A stretch of 39,466 nt of DNA from Desulfosporosinus sp. (GCA_031292055.1 JARLHV010000016.1:1-39466); one strand, 5' to 3'. Shown: positions 14,528 through 23,463, counted from the first letter of the stretch. Numbers and translations are program-made. The notes: generated by a model from the sequence alone, not told the origin.

Positions 14528-16018
14528 ATGGATAATAATTCGAGTGAAAAAAATATTCCGGTAAGTAAAAATTATCAAGAAAATGTGGATTACCTTAATC
14601 GGGAATTAGGGGTTCCCGACAATTTTGATATAGTCGTTCGCGAGATGATGATTGGTGGTAAAAAAGTCGCCATTTATTCTGTCAACGGGATGGTTGACAC
14701 GCATGTCGCTAGTTATATATTAGATGCCTTGATTGACTTGGAACGCTCAGACCTAATTGTTAATGCCTTGGATAAATTAGTTAAAGGACGTATTGTCAAT
14801 CTACAGGTTACGGAAGTTCAAACGATGGACAAGGTATTCTATTTTGTTTTATCAGGACCGATAGCGATATTTATTGATGGACAAGATAAGGCAATCATTG
14901 TTGACGCTCGGACATATCCGTCTCGTCAGCCTTCGGAACCAGATATCGAACGCGTAACCCGAGGATCTCGAGATGGATTTACAGAGACACTTGTCATGAA
15001 CACAGCGTTAATTCGTCGGCGCTTGCGTGATCCTAAACTACGCATGCAATTAGTTCAAGTTGGAGGACGATCCAAAACAGATGTGTGTATTGCGTACATT
15101 GAAGATATTACCAACTTGGATATGGTTAAAAAAATCCAAAAAGACCTTCAAGGCATAAAAATTGATGGGATCCCCATGGCTGAAAAGAGTGTCGAGGAAT
15201 TTATCCTGGGCAGTAAATTCTGGAATCCTTATCCACGTGTGCGTTATACTGAACGCCCAGATGTAGCCGCTATTCATTTACTGGAGGGTCATGTCATTAT
15301 CATTGTGGATACCTCTCCTTCGGTCATGATTGCGCCCGTGACGTTTTGGAGTCATGTTCAGCATGCGGAAGAATATCGTCAGGAACCGATCGTGGGAGCG
15401 TATCTGCGTTGGGTACGGTTCGTAGGGATTTTTGCAGCTCTCTTTCTGCTTCCCCTCTGGCTCGGTGCGGCCTTAAATCCGCAATTACTACCAAGTTGGC
15501 TCCAGTTTGTCGGCGTTATCAAACCAGCAAAAATTCCTTTACTCATACAAGTATTGGGAGCTGAGTTTGGTGTGGATCTTCTGCGCATGGCCACGATTCA
15601 TACCCCAGGCCCTTTAGGAACGGCTTTGGGTTTGATCGCTGCCTTTATGCTTGGGGATATCGCAGTTAAAGTGGGGCTATTTTCTCCAGAGGTTGTCCTG
15701 TATGTGGCCATTGCTGCTGTGGGAACCTTTGCAACTCCCAGTTATGAGTTGGGCTTGGCAAATCGCCTGGCGCGGTTATTCCTCATAATTATGACGGGAC
15801 TCTTTAACTTCTGGGGCTTTGGGATTGGAGCGTTTCTCGTGCTTTTTCTCTTGTGGCGGACACAATCGTTTGGCGTGCCCTATCTCTGGCCGCTCCTGCC
15901 CTTAAATATTAAAGCCTTGGGGTCAATTATGATGCGTGCTCCGGTTCCTATTAATAATCGGCGCCCGAGTTTTCTAAAAGCACAAGATCAAGATCGTCAG
16001 CCGAAGCGCGGCAAATAG
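14528..16018 (+). CDS. spoVAF: Stage V sporulation protein AF (GerA-family)
   Basis: A 496-residue homologue of the A subunits of spore germinant receptors. A soluble N-terminal region (about 1-290) holds DLIVNALDKLVKGR, RVTRGSRDGFTETLVMN and RRRLRDPKLR, hallmark motifs of the family, and a C-terminal part has four to five membrane helices (VRFVGIFAALFLLPLWLGAA, LGTALGLIAAFMLGDIAVKVG, VVLYVAIAAVGTFA, LIIMTGLFNFWGFGIGAFLV). SpoVAF assists germinant-receptor signalling to the SpoVA channel in the inner spore membrane. The ATG at 14528 is used with GGGGGG upstream; a GTG at 14522 is in frame. Confidence 0.94.
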   Translation: MDNNSSEKNIPVSKNYQENVDYLNRELGVPDNFDIVVREMMIGGKKVAIYSVNGMVDTHVASYILDALIDLERSDLIVNALDKLVKGRIVNLQVTEVQTMDKVFYFVLSGPIAIFIDGQDKAIIVDARTYPSRQPSEPDIERVTRGSRDGFTETLVMNTALIRRRLRDPKLRMQLVQVGGRSKTDVCIAYIEDITNLDMVKKIQKDLQGIKIDGIPMAEKSVEEFILGSKFWNPYPRVRYTERPDVAAIHLLEGHVIIIVDTSPSVMIAPVTFWSHVQHAEEYRQEPIVGAYLRWVRFVGIFAALFLLPLWLGAALNPQLLPSWLQFVGVIKPAKIPLLIQVLGAEFGVDLLRMATIHTPGPLGTALGLIAAFMLGDIAVKVGLFSPEVVLYVAIAAVGTFATPSYELGLANRLARLFLIIMTGLFNFWGFGIGAFLVLFLLWRTQSFGVPYLWPLLPLNIKALGSIMMRAPVPINNRRPSFLKAQDQDRQPKRGK

Positions 16019-16040
16019 AAGCTGAAAGGATGCCAATATA

Positions 16041-17102
16041 GTGAAAATAGGGTTTCCTCGTGCTCTTTTTTTCTTTGATTATTTCCCTTTTTGGGCTGGC
16101 TTTTTTCATTGCTTGGGTATTGAAGTGGTCACCTCTCCAGCCACGCAGCGACAAATCATGGAGCAGGGGTTAAAGAAAGTCAGTGACGAAACGTGTCTGC
16201 CCCTTAAACTTTTAGCTGGTCATATCCAAGCCTTGAAAGATGTCGATGCTATTTTTTTGCCTCGTATGGTTAGTGTTGAGCTGGATACATACAATTGCCC
16301 GAAGTTCTTGGGGATTCCGGAAAGCATAGTTTCTGCTGTTCCTGCAGGAATTCCAATTCTTACTGTCGTGTTAAATTGGCGCAAAGGTCAACGACAGGTC
16401 TTAAAGGACCTGCAGATATTCGGTATTCAACTTGAGAAGAGCAAGTTGGAGATTCGCAAAGCCTTTAGCGAGGGCCAGGCCTGGCAAAAGCAGTACCAAG
16501 ATTCAATGGGTGCAGGGTGGGATTTTGAGGAAAGTATGCGCAAGATCGAAGATGCAAGCAAAGGCTTGCAGCACGCCCCAAGTGTGGTCGAATCAACTCC
16601 TTCGATCCCTGTGACGGTTCAGACCAGGGAGCGCCTGAGAATTGCTTTAGTTGGGCACTCCTATCTAACCCAGGAATCCTACGCGAACCGGAACCTTCTC
16701 GGAAGGCTTCGTGAAAAGACAGAAGTGGAATTAGTCCAACACGTTAGTCAAGAGGACGTCGATACTAATTTGTTGGGGTTGCGCAAAAAGTTGTTTTGGA
16801 ATCACGCGAAACAAATCTTTGGTGCAGGAAATAAATTTGTTCGGGATCGAGAGATTGATGGGATTATCTATCTCTCCTGTTTCGGATGTGGGACAGATTC
16901 TCTGGTTCAAGACATGTTAGCTCGTAAAGCCAGGGAACAGCATAAACCCTATATGGTAATTACTCTCGACGAACACAGCGGTGAGGCTGGCCTTGTCACT
17001 AGGCTGGAAGCTTTTTTGGATATGCTCGAAAGGAGGAGAACCCATGAAAGTTACGTTTCCACATATGGGGAATGCCTGGATCGTGATTCAAACACTCTTT
17101 GA
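16041..17102 (+). CDS. DUF2229-like / acyl-CoA dehydratase activase-associated protein, part 1
   Basis: 353 residues. The N-terminus MKIGFPRALFFFDYFPFW...FFHCLGIEVV matches DUF2229, a domain found inside very large activase proteins (BadF/BcrA ATPase plus DUF2229). Conserved cysteine contexts include SDETCLPLKLLAGHI and LDTYNCPKF, and near the C-terminus YLSCFGCGTDSLVQD and TLDEHSGEAGLVTRLEAF, as in 2-hydroxyacyl-CoA dehydratase subunits that hold an iron-sulphur cluster. The start is GTG at 16041, with AAAGGA upstream. The stop lies 58 bases inside the next gene, a sign of tight coupling. It follows spoVAF by 22 bases. The physiological substrate is unknown. Confidence 0.75.
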   Translation: MKIGFPRALFFFDYFPFWAGFFHCLGIEVVTSPATQRQIMEQGLKKVSDETCLPLKLLAGHIQALKDVDAIFLPRMVSVELDTYNCPKFLGIPESIVSAVPAGIPILTVVLNWRKGQRQVLKDLQIFGIQLEKSKLEIRKAFSEGQAWQKQYQDSMGAGWDFEESMRKIEDASKGLQHAPSVVESTPSIPVTVQTRERLRIALVGHSYLTQESYANRNLLGRLREKTEVELVQHVSQEDVDTNLLGLRKKLFWNHAKQIFGAGNKFVRDREIDGIIYLSCFGCGTDSLVQDMLARKAREQHKPYMVITLDEHSGEAGLVTRLEAFLDMLERRRTHESYVSTYGECLDRDSNTL

Positions 17103-18195
17103 ATCCCTCAATGTTGAGGTAGTGGTTCCGCCAGTCAACAGCAAACAAACGTTGAATCTAGGCACAAGATTATCCCCGGAATCTGCCTGTTTGCCCTTAA
17201 AGTTAAATCTGGGTAATTATATTGAAGCGGCAGAGGAAGGGGCGGATACGATTGTAATTACTGGAGGAATTGGCCCCTGTCGTTTTGGCTATTATGGTGA
17301 GATGGAACGACAGATCCTTTGGGATGCAGGGTACGAATACGACGTGGTTACGCTTGAACCCCCCGATGGAAGTTTGCTGGGTTTGGCCAAACGCATTCGT
17401 TATTTAGCTGGAACAAACAATTCCTGGACCAAGATTCTTAAATCCTTGAGATTTGCCTATCTGAAAAGTGTTGCGTTAGATCGCGTCGAGGATGCGATTC
17501 ATTGGGCACGGCCAAGGCTCTCTCAGCCAATAGAAACTGAGAAACTTTATGAAGAAGCCAAAAAGCGCCTCGCACAAACGATGACGGTTAAAGGAGTTCA
17601 GGACACCGTTCGCTGGGTGCAAGAAAGTATCCATGAACGTCTAAAGGAGGGATATCTCCGTTCGGACGGGGTTAACAAACCGCTGCGCATTGGGATTATC
17701 GGTGAAATCTACACGATTCTTGATCCCTATACCTCCTTAGGTTTAGAGAAAGAACTTGGGCGTTTGGGTGTGGAAGTGGATCGTTCTATCTATCTTTCGG
17801 GGTGGGTTGGAAACCATGTGTTTCAAGGTCTGGTTCCAGGATATCGGTCTATTCAATCGTATCCAAGTCATGCCAAGCCATTTTTACCTCATTTTGTAGG
17901 GGGGCATGGTCAGGAAACGGTTGGAGCAGCCGTGAAATTTGCTCGGGAAGGCTTTGATGGGATTATTCAAATTTTCCCTCTATCTTGTATGCCGGAGATT
18001 GTGGCAGCTAGTGTTTTACCGAAAGTTCAAGAAACGTATAAGGTGCCGATTATGACCCTTATCGTCGATGAACATTCCGGGCAGGCCGGGATGCAAACCC
18101 GTTTGGAAGCGTTTGTGGACCTGCTGGAAAGGCCACGACTGCAACGCGCAATTGGACAAACAAGAGGGGAAGTGTTTGGTGTTGGGGGAAGATAA
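17044..18195 (+). CDS. DUF2229-like / 2-hydroxyacyl-CoA dehydratase-type protein, part 2
   Basis: 383 residues. It carries MKVTFPHMGNAWIVIQTLFE, SPESACLPLKLNLGNYIEAAE, a GGIGPCRFGYYGEMERQIL motif and, near the C-terminus, FPLSCMPEIVAASVLP and VDEHSGQAGMQTRLEAFVDL. These are the same elements, in the same order, as the C-terminal part of long activase/DUF2229 proteins, with cysteines that could ligate an iron-sulphur cluster. The ATG at 17044 follows AGGAGGAGAACCC; the frame opens further upstream without a ribosome binding site. It overlaps the 3' end of the previous gene and the start of the next. Function is inferred only from the family. Confidence 0.75.
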   Translation: MKVTFPHMGNAWIVIQTLFESLNVEVVVPPVNSKQTLNLGTRLSPESACLPLKLNLGNYIEAAEEGADTIVITGGIGPCRFGYYGEMERQILWDAGYEYDVVTLEPPDGSLLGLAKRIRYLAGTNNSWTKILKSLRFAYLKSVALDRVEDAIHWARPRLSQPIETEKLYEEAKKRLAQTMTVKGVQDTVRWVQESIHERLKEGYLRSDGVNKPLRIGIIGEIYTILDPYTSLGLEKELGRLGVEVDRSIYLSGWVGNHVFQGLVPGYRSIQSYPSHAKPFLPHFVGGHGQETVGAAVKFAREGFDGIIQIFPLSCMPEIVAASVLPKVQETYKVPIMTLIVDEHSGQAGMQTRLEAFVDLLERPRLQRAIGQTRGEVFGVGGR

Positions 18196-19207
18196 CTATT
18201 TTTTGGGTGTCGACGTTGGGTCAGTCAGTACGAATATAGTCTTGCTGCGTTCAGATAATACGGTGGCAGAGACTCTCTACCTAAGAACCCAAGGGAGGCC
18301 TATGCAAACGATTCAAGAAGGGATTAAACTATTAAGAACTAAAATGAAGACCTCAGCGGAAATTATTGGCGTTGGAACCACGGGAAGTGCGCGCCAGCTT
18401 GCTGCCACTTTATTAGGCGCTGATGTAGTGAAAAATGAAATTACCGCTCATGCCGTGGCGGCCTCTCGGGTCGATCCCAGGGTCCAAACCATCCTTGAAA
18501 TTGGAGGTCAGGACTCAAAGATTATCATTCTTAGAGATGGGGTCGTTGCTGATTTCGCCATGAATACCGTCTGTGCAGCCGGAACAGGGTCGTTTTTAGA
18601 TCAACAGGCAGCACGTTTGAGCATCCCAATAGAGGAGTTTGGTTCGTTGGCTCTTCAAGCGAAACATCCTGTCCAGATTGCTGGGCGCTGCTCTGTCTTT
18701 GCGGAATCCGATATGATCCACAAACAGCAGTTAGGGCATTCACTTCCAGATATTATTGCAGGGCTATGTCAGGCGATGGTACGGAACTATCTGAATAACG
18801 TGGGTAAAAATAAAGACATTCGGAGTCCGATTTTCTTCCAAGGGGGTGTGGCCGCAAACCCCGGCATACGTAAGGCTTTTGAAGATGAGTTAGGCCAACC
18901 GATGATTGTGCCTGAACATTATGGTGTTATGGGTGCCTTAGGGGCTGCCTACTTAGCGCAAGAAAAGGCGGGAATGAGGGCAGAAACAAGAACCAAATTT
19001 CGAGGCTTACAGCTGGGTGAGACCCAATTCCAAGCAAAAAGCTTTGAATGTTCCGGGTGTGCAAACCGTTGTGAGATTGTAGAAATCATGCAGGAGGGCA
19101 TAAGTTTGGCGAAGTGGGGAGATCGGTGTGGAAAGTGGTCGACTGCGGTGGAGAGTGGTGTTGGTCTGAATATAACTAAAGGTGCGTCGGAAAAACGGAG
19201 AGCGTAA
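18179..19207 (+). CDS. Acyl-CoA dehydratase activase (BadF/BadG/BcrA/BcrD ATPase family)
   Basis: About 342 residues of ASKHA-fold ATPase: FLGVDVGSVSTN (phosphate 1), IGVGTTGSARQLA, the EIGGQDSK signature, the AMNTVCAAGTGSFLD cysteine motif that binds the bridging [4Fe-4S] cluster of the dimer, AGRCSVFAESDMI with a second cysteine, and QGGVAANPGIRKAFE (adenosine motif). The C-terminus ECSGCANRCEI...WGDRCGKWS adds four cysteines, as in the large activase proteins. It hydrolyses ATP to push a low-potential electron to a partner, here most likely the two preceding proteins. Start is uncertain: TTG 18176, GTG 18179 or TTG 18182, after GAGGGGAAGTG; it overlaps the previous stop. Confidence 0.83.
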   Translation: MLGEDNYFLGVDVGSVSTNIVLLRSDNTVAETLYLRTQGRPMQTIQEGIKLLRTKMKTSAEIIGVGTTGSARQLAATLLGADVVKNEITAHAVAASRVDPRVQTILEIGGQDSKIIILRDGVVADFAMNTVCAAGTGSFLDQQAARLSIPIEEFGSLALQAKHPVQIAGRCSVFAESDMIHKQQLGHSLPDIIAGLCQAMVRNYLNNVGKNKDIRSPIFFQGGVAANPGIRKAFEDELGQPMIVPEHYGVMGALGAAYLAQEKAGMRAETRTKFRGLQLGETQFQAKSFECSGCANRCEIVEIMQEGISLAKWGDRCGKWSTAVESGVGLNITKGASEKRRA

Positions 19208-19222
19208 GTGAACAAAAACATT

Positions 19223-19251
19223 TTGACCTCCGCTGAGAAGTTTGATATACT
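19223..19251 (+). promoter_or_regulatory. SigA promoter of lysA
   Basis: TTGACC (19223-19228) and TATACT (19246-19251) with a 17-base spacer, one mismatch from consensus in each box. Transcription would start near 19257-19259, leaving a leader of about 140 bases before lysA. Confidence 0.8.
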
Positions 19252-19257
19252 AGATGA

Positions 19258-19353
19258 AATCAAATAATGCCTCATCTCTTGCCAACAGGAGAAGAGGGTC
19301 ATTGTTACGTGCCTATGTACGGTAACAGAGGACTTCCTTCTGTTGCCGTTTTT
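19258..19353 (+). promoter_or_regulatory. Attenuator-like leader of lysA with mutually exclusive hairpins
   Basis: Hairpin 1: CCTCATCTC (19270-19278) with GAGAAGAGG (19289-19297), one mismatch. Hairpin 2: TGTTAC (19303-19308) with GTAACA (19322-19327). Terminator: CGGTAACAGA (19320-19329) with TCTGTTGCCG (19339-19348), followed by five T. Hairpin 2 and the terminator share 19320-19329, so only one can form. This layout suits a riboswitch or protein-controlled attenuator. A lysine riboswitch is unlikely because its large five-way-junction core is not visible; the ligand is unknown. Confidence 0.6.
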
Positions 19354-19399
19354 GTTATGGATACTCAAACTAACTTAGAGAGAAAAGGGAGGAAGAGGA

Positions 19400-20734
19400 A
19401 TGAGACTGCACGGTACACAAATGGTAAATGAGCTGGGGCATTTGGAAATCGGTGGATGTGATACCGTAGAGTTGGCTAAACAATTCGGGACGCCGCTCTA
19501 CGTCATGGATGAAGCTCATATTCGGGATATTTGCCGACAGTACCACAGTTCCTTTGTAGAAGGTCTGAAAAATTCGGAGGTTATTTACGCTTCTAAAGCG
19601 TTTTCGACGCTGGCTATGTGCCGGATTATTGATGAAGAAGGCTTGGGTTTAGATGTTGTTTCTGGGGGGGAACTCTATACGGCCCTGCAGGCGAATTTCG
19701 CTGCTGCGCGAATTTATTTCCATGGCAATAATAAATCCCGGGAAGAATTAGCCATGGCAATTAAAGCTGGTGTTGGACGAATTGTTGTTGATAATTTTTT
19801 TGAGCTGAGTCTCTTAAATGAGCTGGCTCAAGAAATGAATCAACGGGTAGAAGTCCTCCTTCGGGTCACACCAGGGATTGAAGCGCATACCCATGAGTAC
19901 ATTCAGACCGGTCAGATCGATTCTAAATTTGGTTTTACGTTACCGGATGGCACTGCAGATCGGGCGTTTGATTTAGCATTATCGTACTCGAACCTCGTTA
20001 TAAAAGGAATTCATGCTCATATTGGATCGCAAATCTTTGAGTTGGATTCCTTTCGGCATGAAGTTCAGGTTATGATTGATTATATGGCAGATATCTATAA
20101 GCGTACCGGTTTCCTTCTGCAGGAATTGAATCTTGGCGGAGGATTCGGAATTTATTATGCGTCAGGTGATGATCCTGCTCGGATTTCAGATTATGCCCAA
20201 ACCGTTCAGGTTGCTTTAGAGAATGCCTGTCAAAAGCAGAAGTTTCCGCGTCCTAAAATTATCGTTGAGCCAGGTCGTTCGATTGTGGGGACGGCAGGAA
20301 CTACACTGTACACGGTGGGTTCTATTAAAGAAATTCCTGGAGTTCGCAAATATGTTGCTGTCGATGGAGGGATGGCTGACAATCCACGGCCTGCCCTTTA
20401 TCAAGCGCGCTATGAGGCAGTTTTGGCCAACCGGGCTAAGGAAGAAACAACTGAAGCTGTTGCCGTTACTGGAAAGTGTTGTGAGTCTGGAGATATGTTG
20501 ATTTGGGATATCGATTTACCTAAAGTTAAATCGGGTGATTTGCTGGCTGTTTCTTGTACGGGTGCCTATAACTATTCCATGTCCTCGAATTATAATCGGC
20601 TTACGCGACCGGGCGTGGTGCTTGTGGCTGGCGGTCATGCTGATGTGATTGTAAAACGAGAAACCCATTCGGATTTATTGCGCAATGATGTTTTGCCTGC
20701 TCGGTTGAAGTATTTGCAAATGGCTAGTCGCTAA
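19400..20734 (+). CDS. lysA: Diaminopimelate decarboxylase
   Basis: A 444-residue PLP-dependent fold-III decarboxylase making L-lysine from meso-diaminopimelate, the last step of the pathway. K66 in YASKAFST forms the Schiff base; HAHIGSQIF and ELNLGGGFGIYY (glycine-rich phosphate loop), EPGRSIVG and CCESGDML (active-site cysteine) are all visible. The N-terminus agrees with the family; AGGGAGGAAGAGGA precedes the ATG. It is its own transcription unit, with a dedicated promoter, a leader and a terminator. Confidence 0.96.
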   Translation: MRLHGTQMVNELGHLEIGGCDTVELAKQFGTPLYVMDEAHIRDICRQYHSSFVEGLKNSEVIYASKAFSTLAMCRIIDEEGLGLDVVSGGELYTALQANFAAARIYFHGNNKSREELAMAIKAGVGRIVVDNFFELSLLNELAQEMNQRVEVLLRVTPGIEAHTHEYIQTGQIDSKFGFTLPDGTADRAFDLALSYSNLVIKGIHAHIGSQIFELDSFRHEVQVMIDYMADIYKRTGFLLQELNLGGGFGIYYASGDDPARISDYAQTVQVALENACQKQKFPRPKIIVEPGRSIVGTAGTTLYTVGSIKEIPGVRKYVAVDGGMADNPRPALYQARYEAVLANRAKEETTEAVAVTGKCCESGDMLIWDIDLPKVKSGDLLAVSCTGAYNYSMSSNYNRLTRPGVVLVAGGHADVIVKRETHSDLLRNDVLPARLKYLQMASR

Positions 20735-20739
20735 TTTAT

Positions 20740-20788
20740 CCAAAAAGGGCCCGTGAGCGTTGTTTGACGCCTACGGGTCCTTTTTTTA
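20740..20788. terminator. Bidirectional terminator after lysA
   Basis: AAAGGGCCCGT pairs with ACGGGTCCTTT (one G-T), extended by AGCG/CGC(C). The plus strand carries seven T, and the minus strand has five T after the hairpin, so it can also end the minus-strand genes from 21653. Confidence 0.85.
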
Positions 20789-20798
20789 GTTTGATGGT

Positions 20799-21227
20799 TC
20801 AAGGATAAAGGCTGAACCTTTTTTGTGGGCGAACAATCACAAGATCCAGGGCAACTAATATAAGCGTTGCAATCAGAATAAGAGCTAACCCATCGGAAGC
20901 ATCCGTTGCTCCATAGGTGGCGTTGGGAACAGAAGAAGAGAAGGGTCCTGGTGGTGAAGGGAAGGTTGGTCCAGGCCAAGCAGAATAAGAAGGAGCAGGA
21001 TACGCTGAGGGCTGAAATTGAGGACGAATTGGCATTAGGGTTTGAACCGGGTACTGAGCTTGATGAGTATAGGGAGAAGAAGTACGGGTGAAATTTGAAC
21101 GAGTTGCAGCGGAAGCGGTGGCCGGCCGAGCTGCATAATAAGTGGGATCGGAAAGCGCAGCATTTTGATGAAATAATAGAGGACTTCGTAATACTGGTGC
21201 ATAGACACGGGTAGACCCAGGGGTCAA
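20799..21227 (-). CDS. Hypothetical Pro/Ser/Ala-rich protein with a C-terminal membrane helix
   Basis: 142 residues. The N-terminal two thirds are rich in Pro, Ser, Ala and Tyr with low complexity (APSYSAWPGPTFPSPPGPFS); the C-terminus is a single hydrophobic helix, DGLALILIATLILVALDLVI, followed by a basic tail RPQKRF. The start is TTG, chosen because AAAGAAAGGGGGGCC lies just upstream and no ATG is available. Tail-anchored layout with the basic end in the cytoplasm is likely. No known family was recognised; some tiny sporulation proteins have a similar helix, but this link is only a guess. It follows another minus-strand hypothetical gene and may share its transcript. Confidence 0.6.
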   Translation of the reverse strand: MTPGSTRVYAPVLRSPLLFHQNAALSDPTYYAARPATASAATRSNFTRTSSPYTHQAQYPVQTLMPIRPQFQPSAYPAPSYSAWPGPTFPSPPGPFSSSVPNATYGATDASDGLALILIATLILVALDLVIVRPQKRFSLYP

Positions 21228-21335
21228 GATCAGGCCCCCCTTTCTTTAAAATCACCCGCTATTAACAAGAAGAGTTTGATTAAGTCATAGCGAAAAGTGG
21301 GTATTGCCTTGTCCTAAGACTCAGTTTTGAATTCG

Positions 21336-21653
21336 TTATTGAAGACGGGCAGAGTTGGAAGAGTGTTCCTGAGCATTGAGCCTGCGTTTGCGAAAGAGCC
21401 CAACAGATTCTCTTGCTGGTGCCCAAGCTTCGTTTTCGTGAAGAGTTTCAGGAGGTTCTACAAAGGACGATTTTTGGGTACGAAAGAATTTACTCCTAAG
21501 ATTACCTAAGGTTGGTTCGGATTGAAGGTTTTCCGGAGAGCTTTTAAGAACATCTTCTGGATAATCATTGGCAACGGTTTGACTTTGTTCTGAGGTAGTG
21601 TCTTTATTTTCAGTTGTAGTATCTTTAGAGAATATTTTTTTCAGAAAGTCCAT
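21336..21653 (-). CDS. Hypothetical small hydrophilic protein
   Basis: 105 residues, charged and without membrane segments. It opens with MDFLKKIFSKD, an amphipathic stretch, continues with a Thr/Glu/Ser-rich acidic linker and ends with basic residues. The ribosome binding site AAGGAGGG eight bases before the ATG is excellent, which is the main reason to accept it. No family recognised. It is divergent from the LCP gene and upstream of the minus-strand gene ending at 20799. Confidence 0.6.
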   Translation of the reverse strand: MDFLKKIFSKDTTTENKDTTSEQSQTVANDYPEDVLKSSPENLQSEPTLGNLRSKFFRTQKSSFVEPPETLHENEAWAPARESVGLFRKRRLNAQEHSSNSARLQ

Positions 21654-21815
21654 ATAAGTTCCCTCCTTATACTGGCAGTATATGTAAAATAGAAAGTAGT
21701 GCTACCCATTCTATCCATAAGATCAGTTTGCTAAATATTTCATTTTGAAACTCGGAATATTTCATTCGAAATTGTTTGATGCTATAGAAAAGACGTTTGA
21801 ATGGAGTGGACTCGG

Positions 21816-22901
21816 ATGCAGGGAAATAAATATTTTGGTAGGACGATCTTCCGGGTCTTTAAGGCTTATAGAAAACTTAGGCTCTTCTCATTCTTGCTGT
21901 GTGTTAGTTTAGTCTTGGGCGCTATCCTTGCGAGCCCAATTGCGGGGGATAAGAAACCGCTCTTGCTTGCGAATGGACAGGAAGGAGAAGGAGCCAGAGG
22001 AAGCGCTGAGGGAACCCAGATACAAACCAGCGGCAGGAATGACTCAATAGTAAATAACCTAAGTGATTCCTCTGGAGAGATTAGCCCTATTTACGAGGGA
22101 AAGCGTTTCACGGTACTTATAGTCGGAGTTGATCGTCGGCCCGGAGATACATCGTTTAGCAATACAGATTCTCTATTAGTGGCCAGTATGAACACCGAAA
22201 ATGGTAAAGTAGCTCTCATTTCCATTCCGCGAGACACTCAAGTTATTATTCCTGGAAATGGAAAGAACAAAATTAATGCGGTGGCACGAATCGGCAAAGG
22301 ACTCGAATCGACAACAGCTTTGATTGAAGACTTAATTGGCCAGCCTATTGACGGCTATGTTCTTACGAATTTCGCAGGGTTCAAATCGATTATTGATATT
22401 TTGGGAGGAATAACAGTCACCGTTGAAAAAGATATGCATTATACTACTGGAGATGCCAAAGATGGCGTGATTAATCTTGCCAAAGGAACACAACGTTTGA
22501 ATGGTACACAAGCTTTACAATATGCAAGATTTCGGCAAGATGCTTTAGCTGATATCGCTAGAACAGTACGGCAACAGACCATCTTAAAAGCCATGGAGAA
22601 AGAATTTATGAACGTTAAAACCATTGCCAAATTGCCTTGGCTTATCCCTCAAATAGCAAAATCAGTGAATACAAACCTTTCCGTAGCTCAGCTATGGTCG
22701 TTGGCAAATGTCCTACTTAGGTTTGAAAAACCTGAGATTTCAGCTCAAACGTTACCGGGGAATTTTCTGGTCGAAAACGATATTAGTTACTGGAAAGTTA
22801 ACCCTCAGGAGTCACGCGACGTGGTAAAACGACTTTTGGAAGAGGGCAAGACCAGTTCTATGTTTTTTAACGTCGAGGCCGGTTCAACGCAGGCAAAGTA
22901 A
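21816..22901 (+). CDS. LytR-CpsA-Psr (LCP) family cell-wall polymer transferase
   Basis: About 361 residues. A cytoplasmic basic N-terminus and one membrane helix (LFSFLLCVSLVLGAILASPIA) are followed by a linker and the LCP domain: FTVLIVGVDRRPGDTSFSNTDSLLVASM, VALISIPRDTQV (the conserved Arg/Asp that bind pyrophosphate), KINAVARIG, GFKSIIDILGGITV and QALQYARFRQDALADIARTVRQQ. Members attach teichoic acid or capsule polymers from undecaprenyl-pyrophosphate to peptidoglycan. The ATG at 21816 has GGAGTGGA upstream; an ATG at 21801 is also in frame. Stands alone. Confidence 0.9.
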   Translation: MQGNKYFGRTIFRVFKAYRKLRLFSFLLCVSLVLGAILASPIAGDKKPLLLANGQEGEGARGSAEGTQIQTSGRNDSIVNNLSDSSGEISPIYEGKRFTVLIVGVDRRPGDTSFSNTDSLLVASMNTENGKVALISIPRDTQVIIPGNGKNKINAVARIGKGLESTTALIEDLIGQPIDGYVLTNFAGFKSIIDILGGITVTVEKDMHYTTGDAKDGVINLAKGTQRLNGTQALQYARFRQDALADIARTVRQQTILKAMEKEFMNVKTIAKLPWLIPQIAKSVNTNLSVAQLWSLANVLLRFEKPEISAQTLPGNFLVENDISYWKVNPQESRDVVKRLLEEGKTSSMFFNVEAGSTQAK

Positions 22902-23049
22902 GGGGGCGGGACTATGGTATTATAGTCGTGATGGCTAACTTTAAAAGGAAAAGGTGGCTGAAATAACAGCGAATTTGGTTTGCTATTTAAATTAAACGGT
23001 TATATACTATATAAGGTTATTAGAAGGTAGATTTTTTGGAGGGTGGACA

Positions 23050-23391
23050 TTGGATAAGCTACTTGAGAAGTTAAAAGAATATCTACACATGGAAGCTGAA
23101 ATCCCTTTCGAGGAGTTTTCGGAGTATTACCGCAATTTGATTGCAGAATTGAACCAAACGTTCAATGACCTTGATAAAGAGAAGCGCGTGACAGCCCTTT
23201 ATATTTGTTCGATTGTTCAGTCCAATGCGGAAGCTAGAGCAAAAGAAAGTAAAGTTAATGCTAAAACATTTAAAAAGATAAGTGCCAAATGTGCTTTTTG
23301 GTCGGATGCAATTAAGTTTAATTTAGGCAAAGATGGGATGTCTCCTGAGGAGATTGAACAAGCAACGGAAGAAATTAATGGTAGTATATAG
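23050..23391 (+). CDS. Conserved hypothetical protein
   Basis: 113 residues, helical and soluble, with many Lys and Glu (MDKLLEKLKEYLHMEAEIPFEEF...) and a conserved-looking core YICSIVQSNAEARAKES and FWSDAIKFNL. The start is TTG, with TTTGGAGGGTGG six bases before, a strong site. No known family or partner was recognised. It is followed by a hairpin-rich stretch and a terminator. Confidence 0.65.
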   Translation: MDKLLEKLKEYLHMEAEIPFEEFSEYYRNLIAELNQTFNDLDKEKRVTALYICSIVQSNAEARAKESKVNAKTFKKISAKCAFWSDAIKFNLGKDGMSPEEIEQATEEINGSI

Positions 23392-23463
23392 CTAGGAACG
23401 TTTGATAATCGAGGCTCGAAGTTCGATACACGAGGCGCGAATTGCATAGTTGCTCAAAAGGAA

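Noticed and set aside
19258..19399. Lysine riboswitch before lysA
   Set aside because: The leader is too short and the typical five-way-junction core is not visible; only an attenuator-like arrangement is claimed.
20731..21255. Minus-strand open frame of 174 residues
   Set aside because: It is in another frame than the 142-residue protein with a clean site and helix, has many Ser, Cys and Pro, and runs through the lysA terminator.
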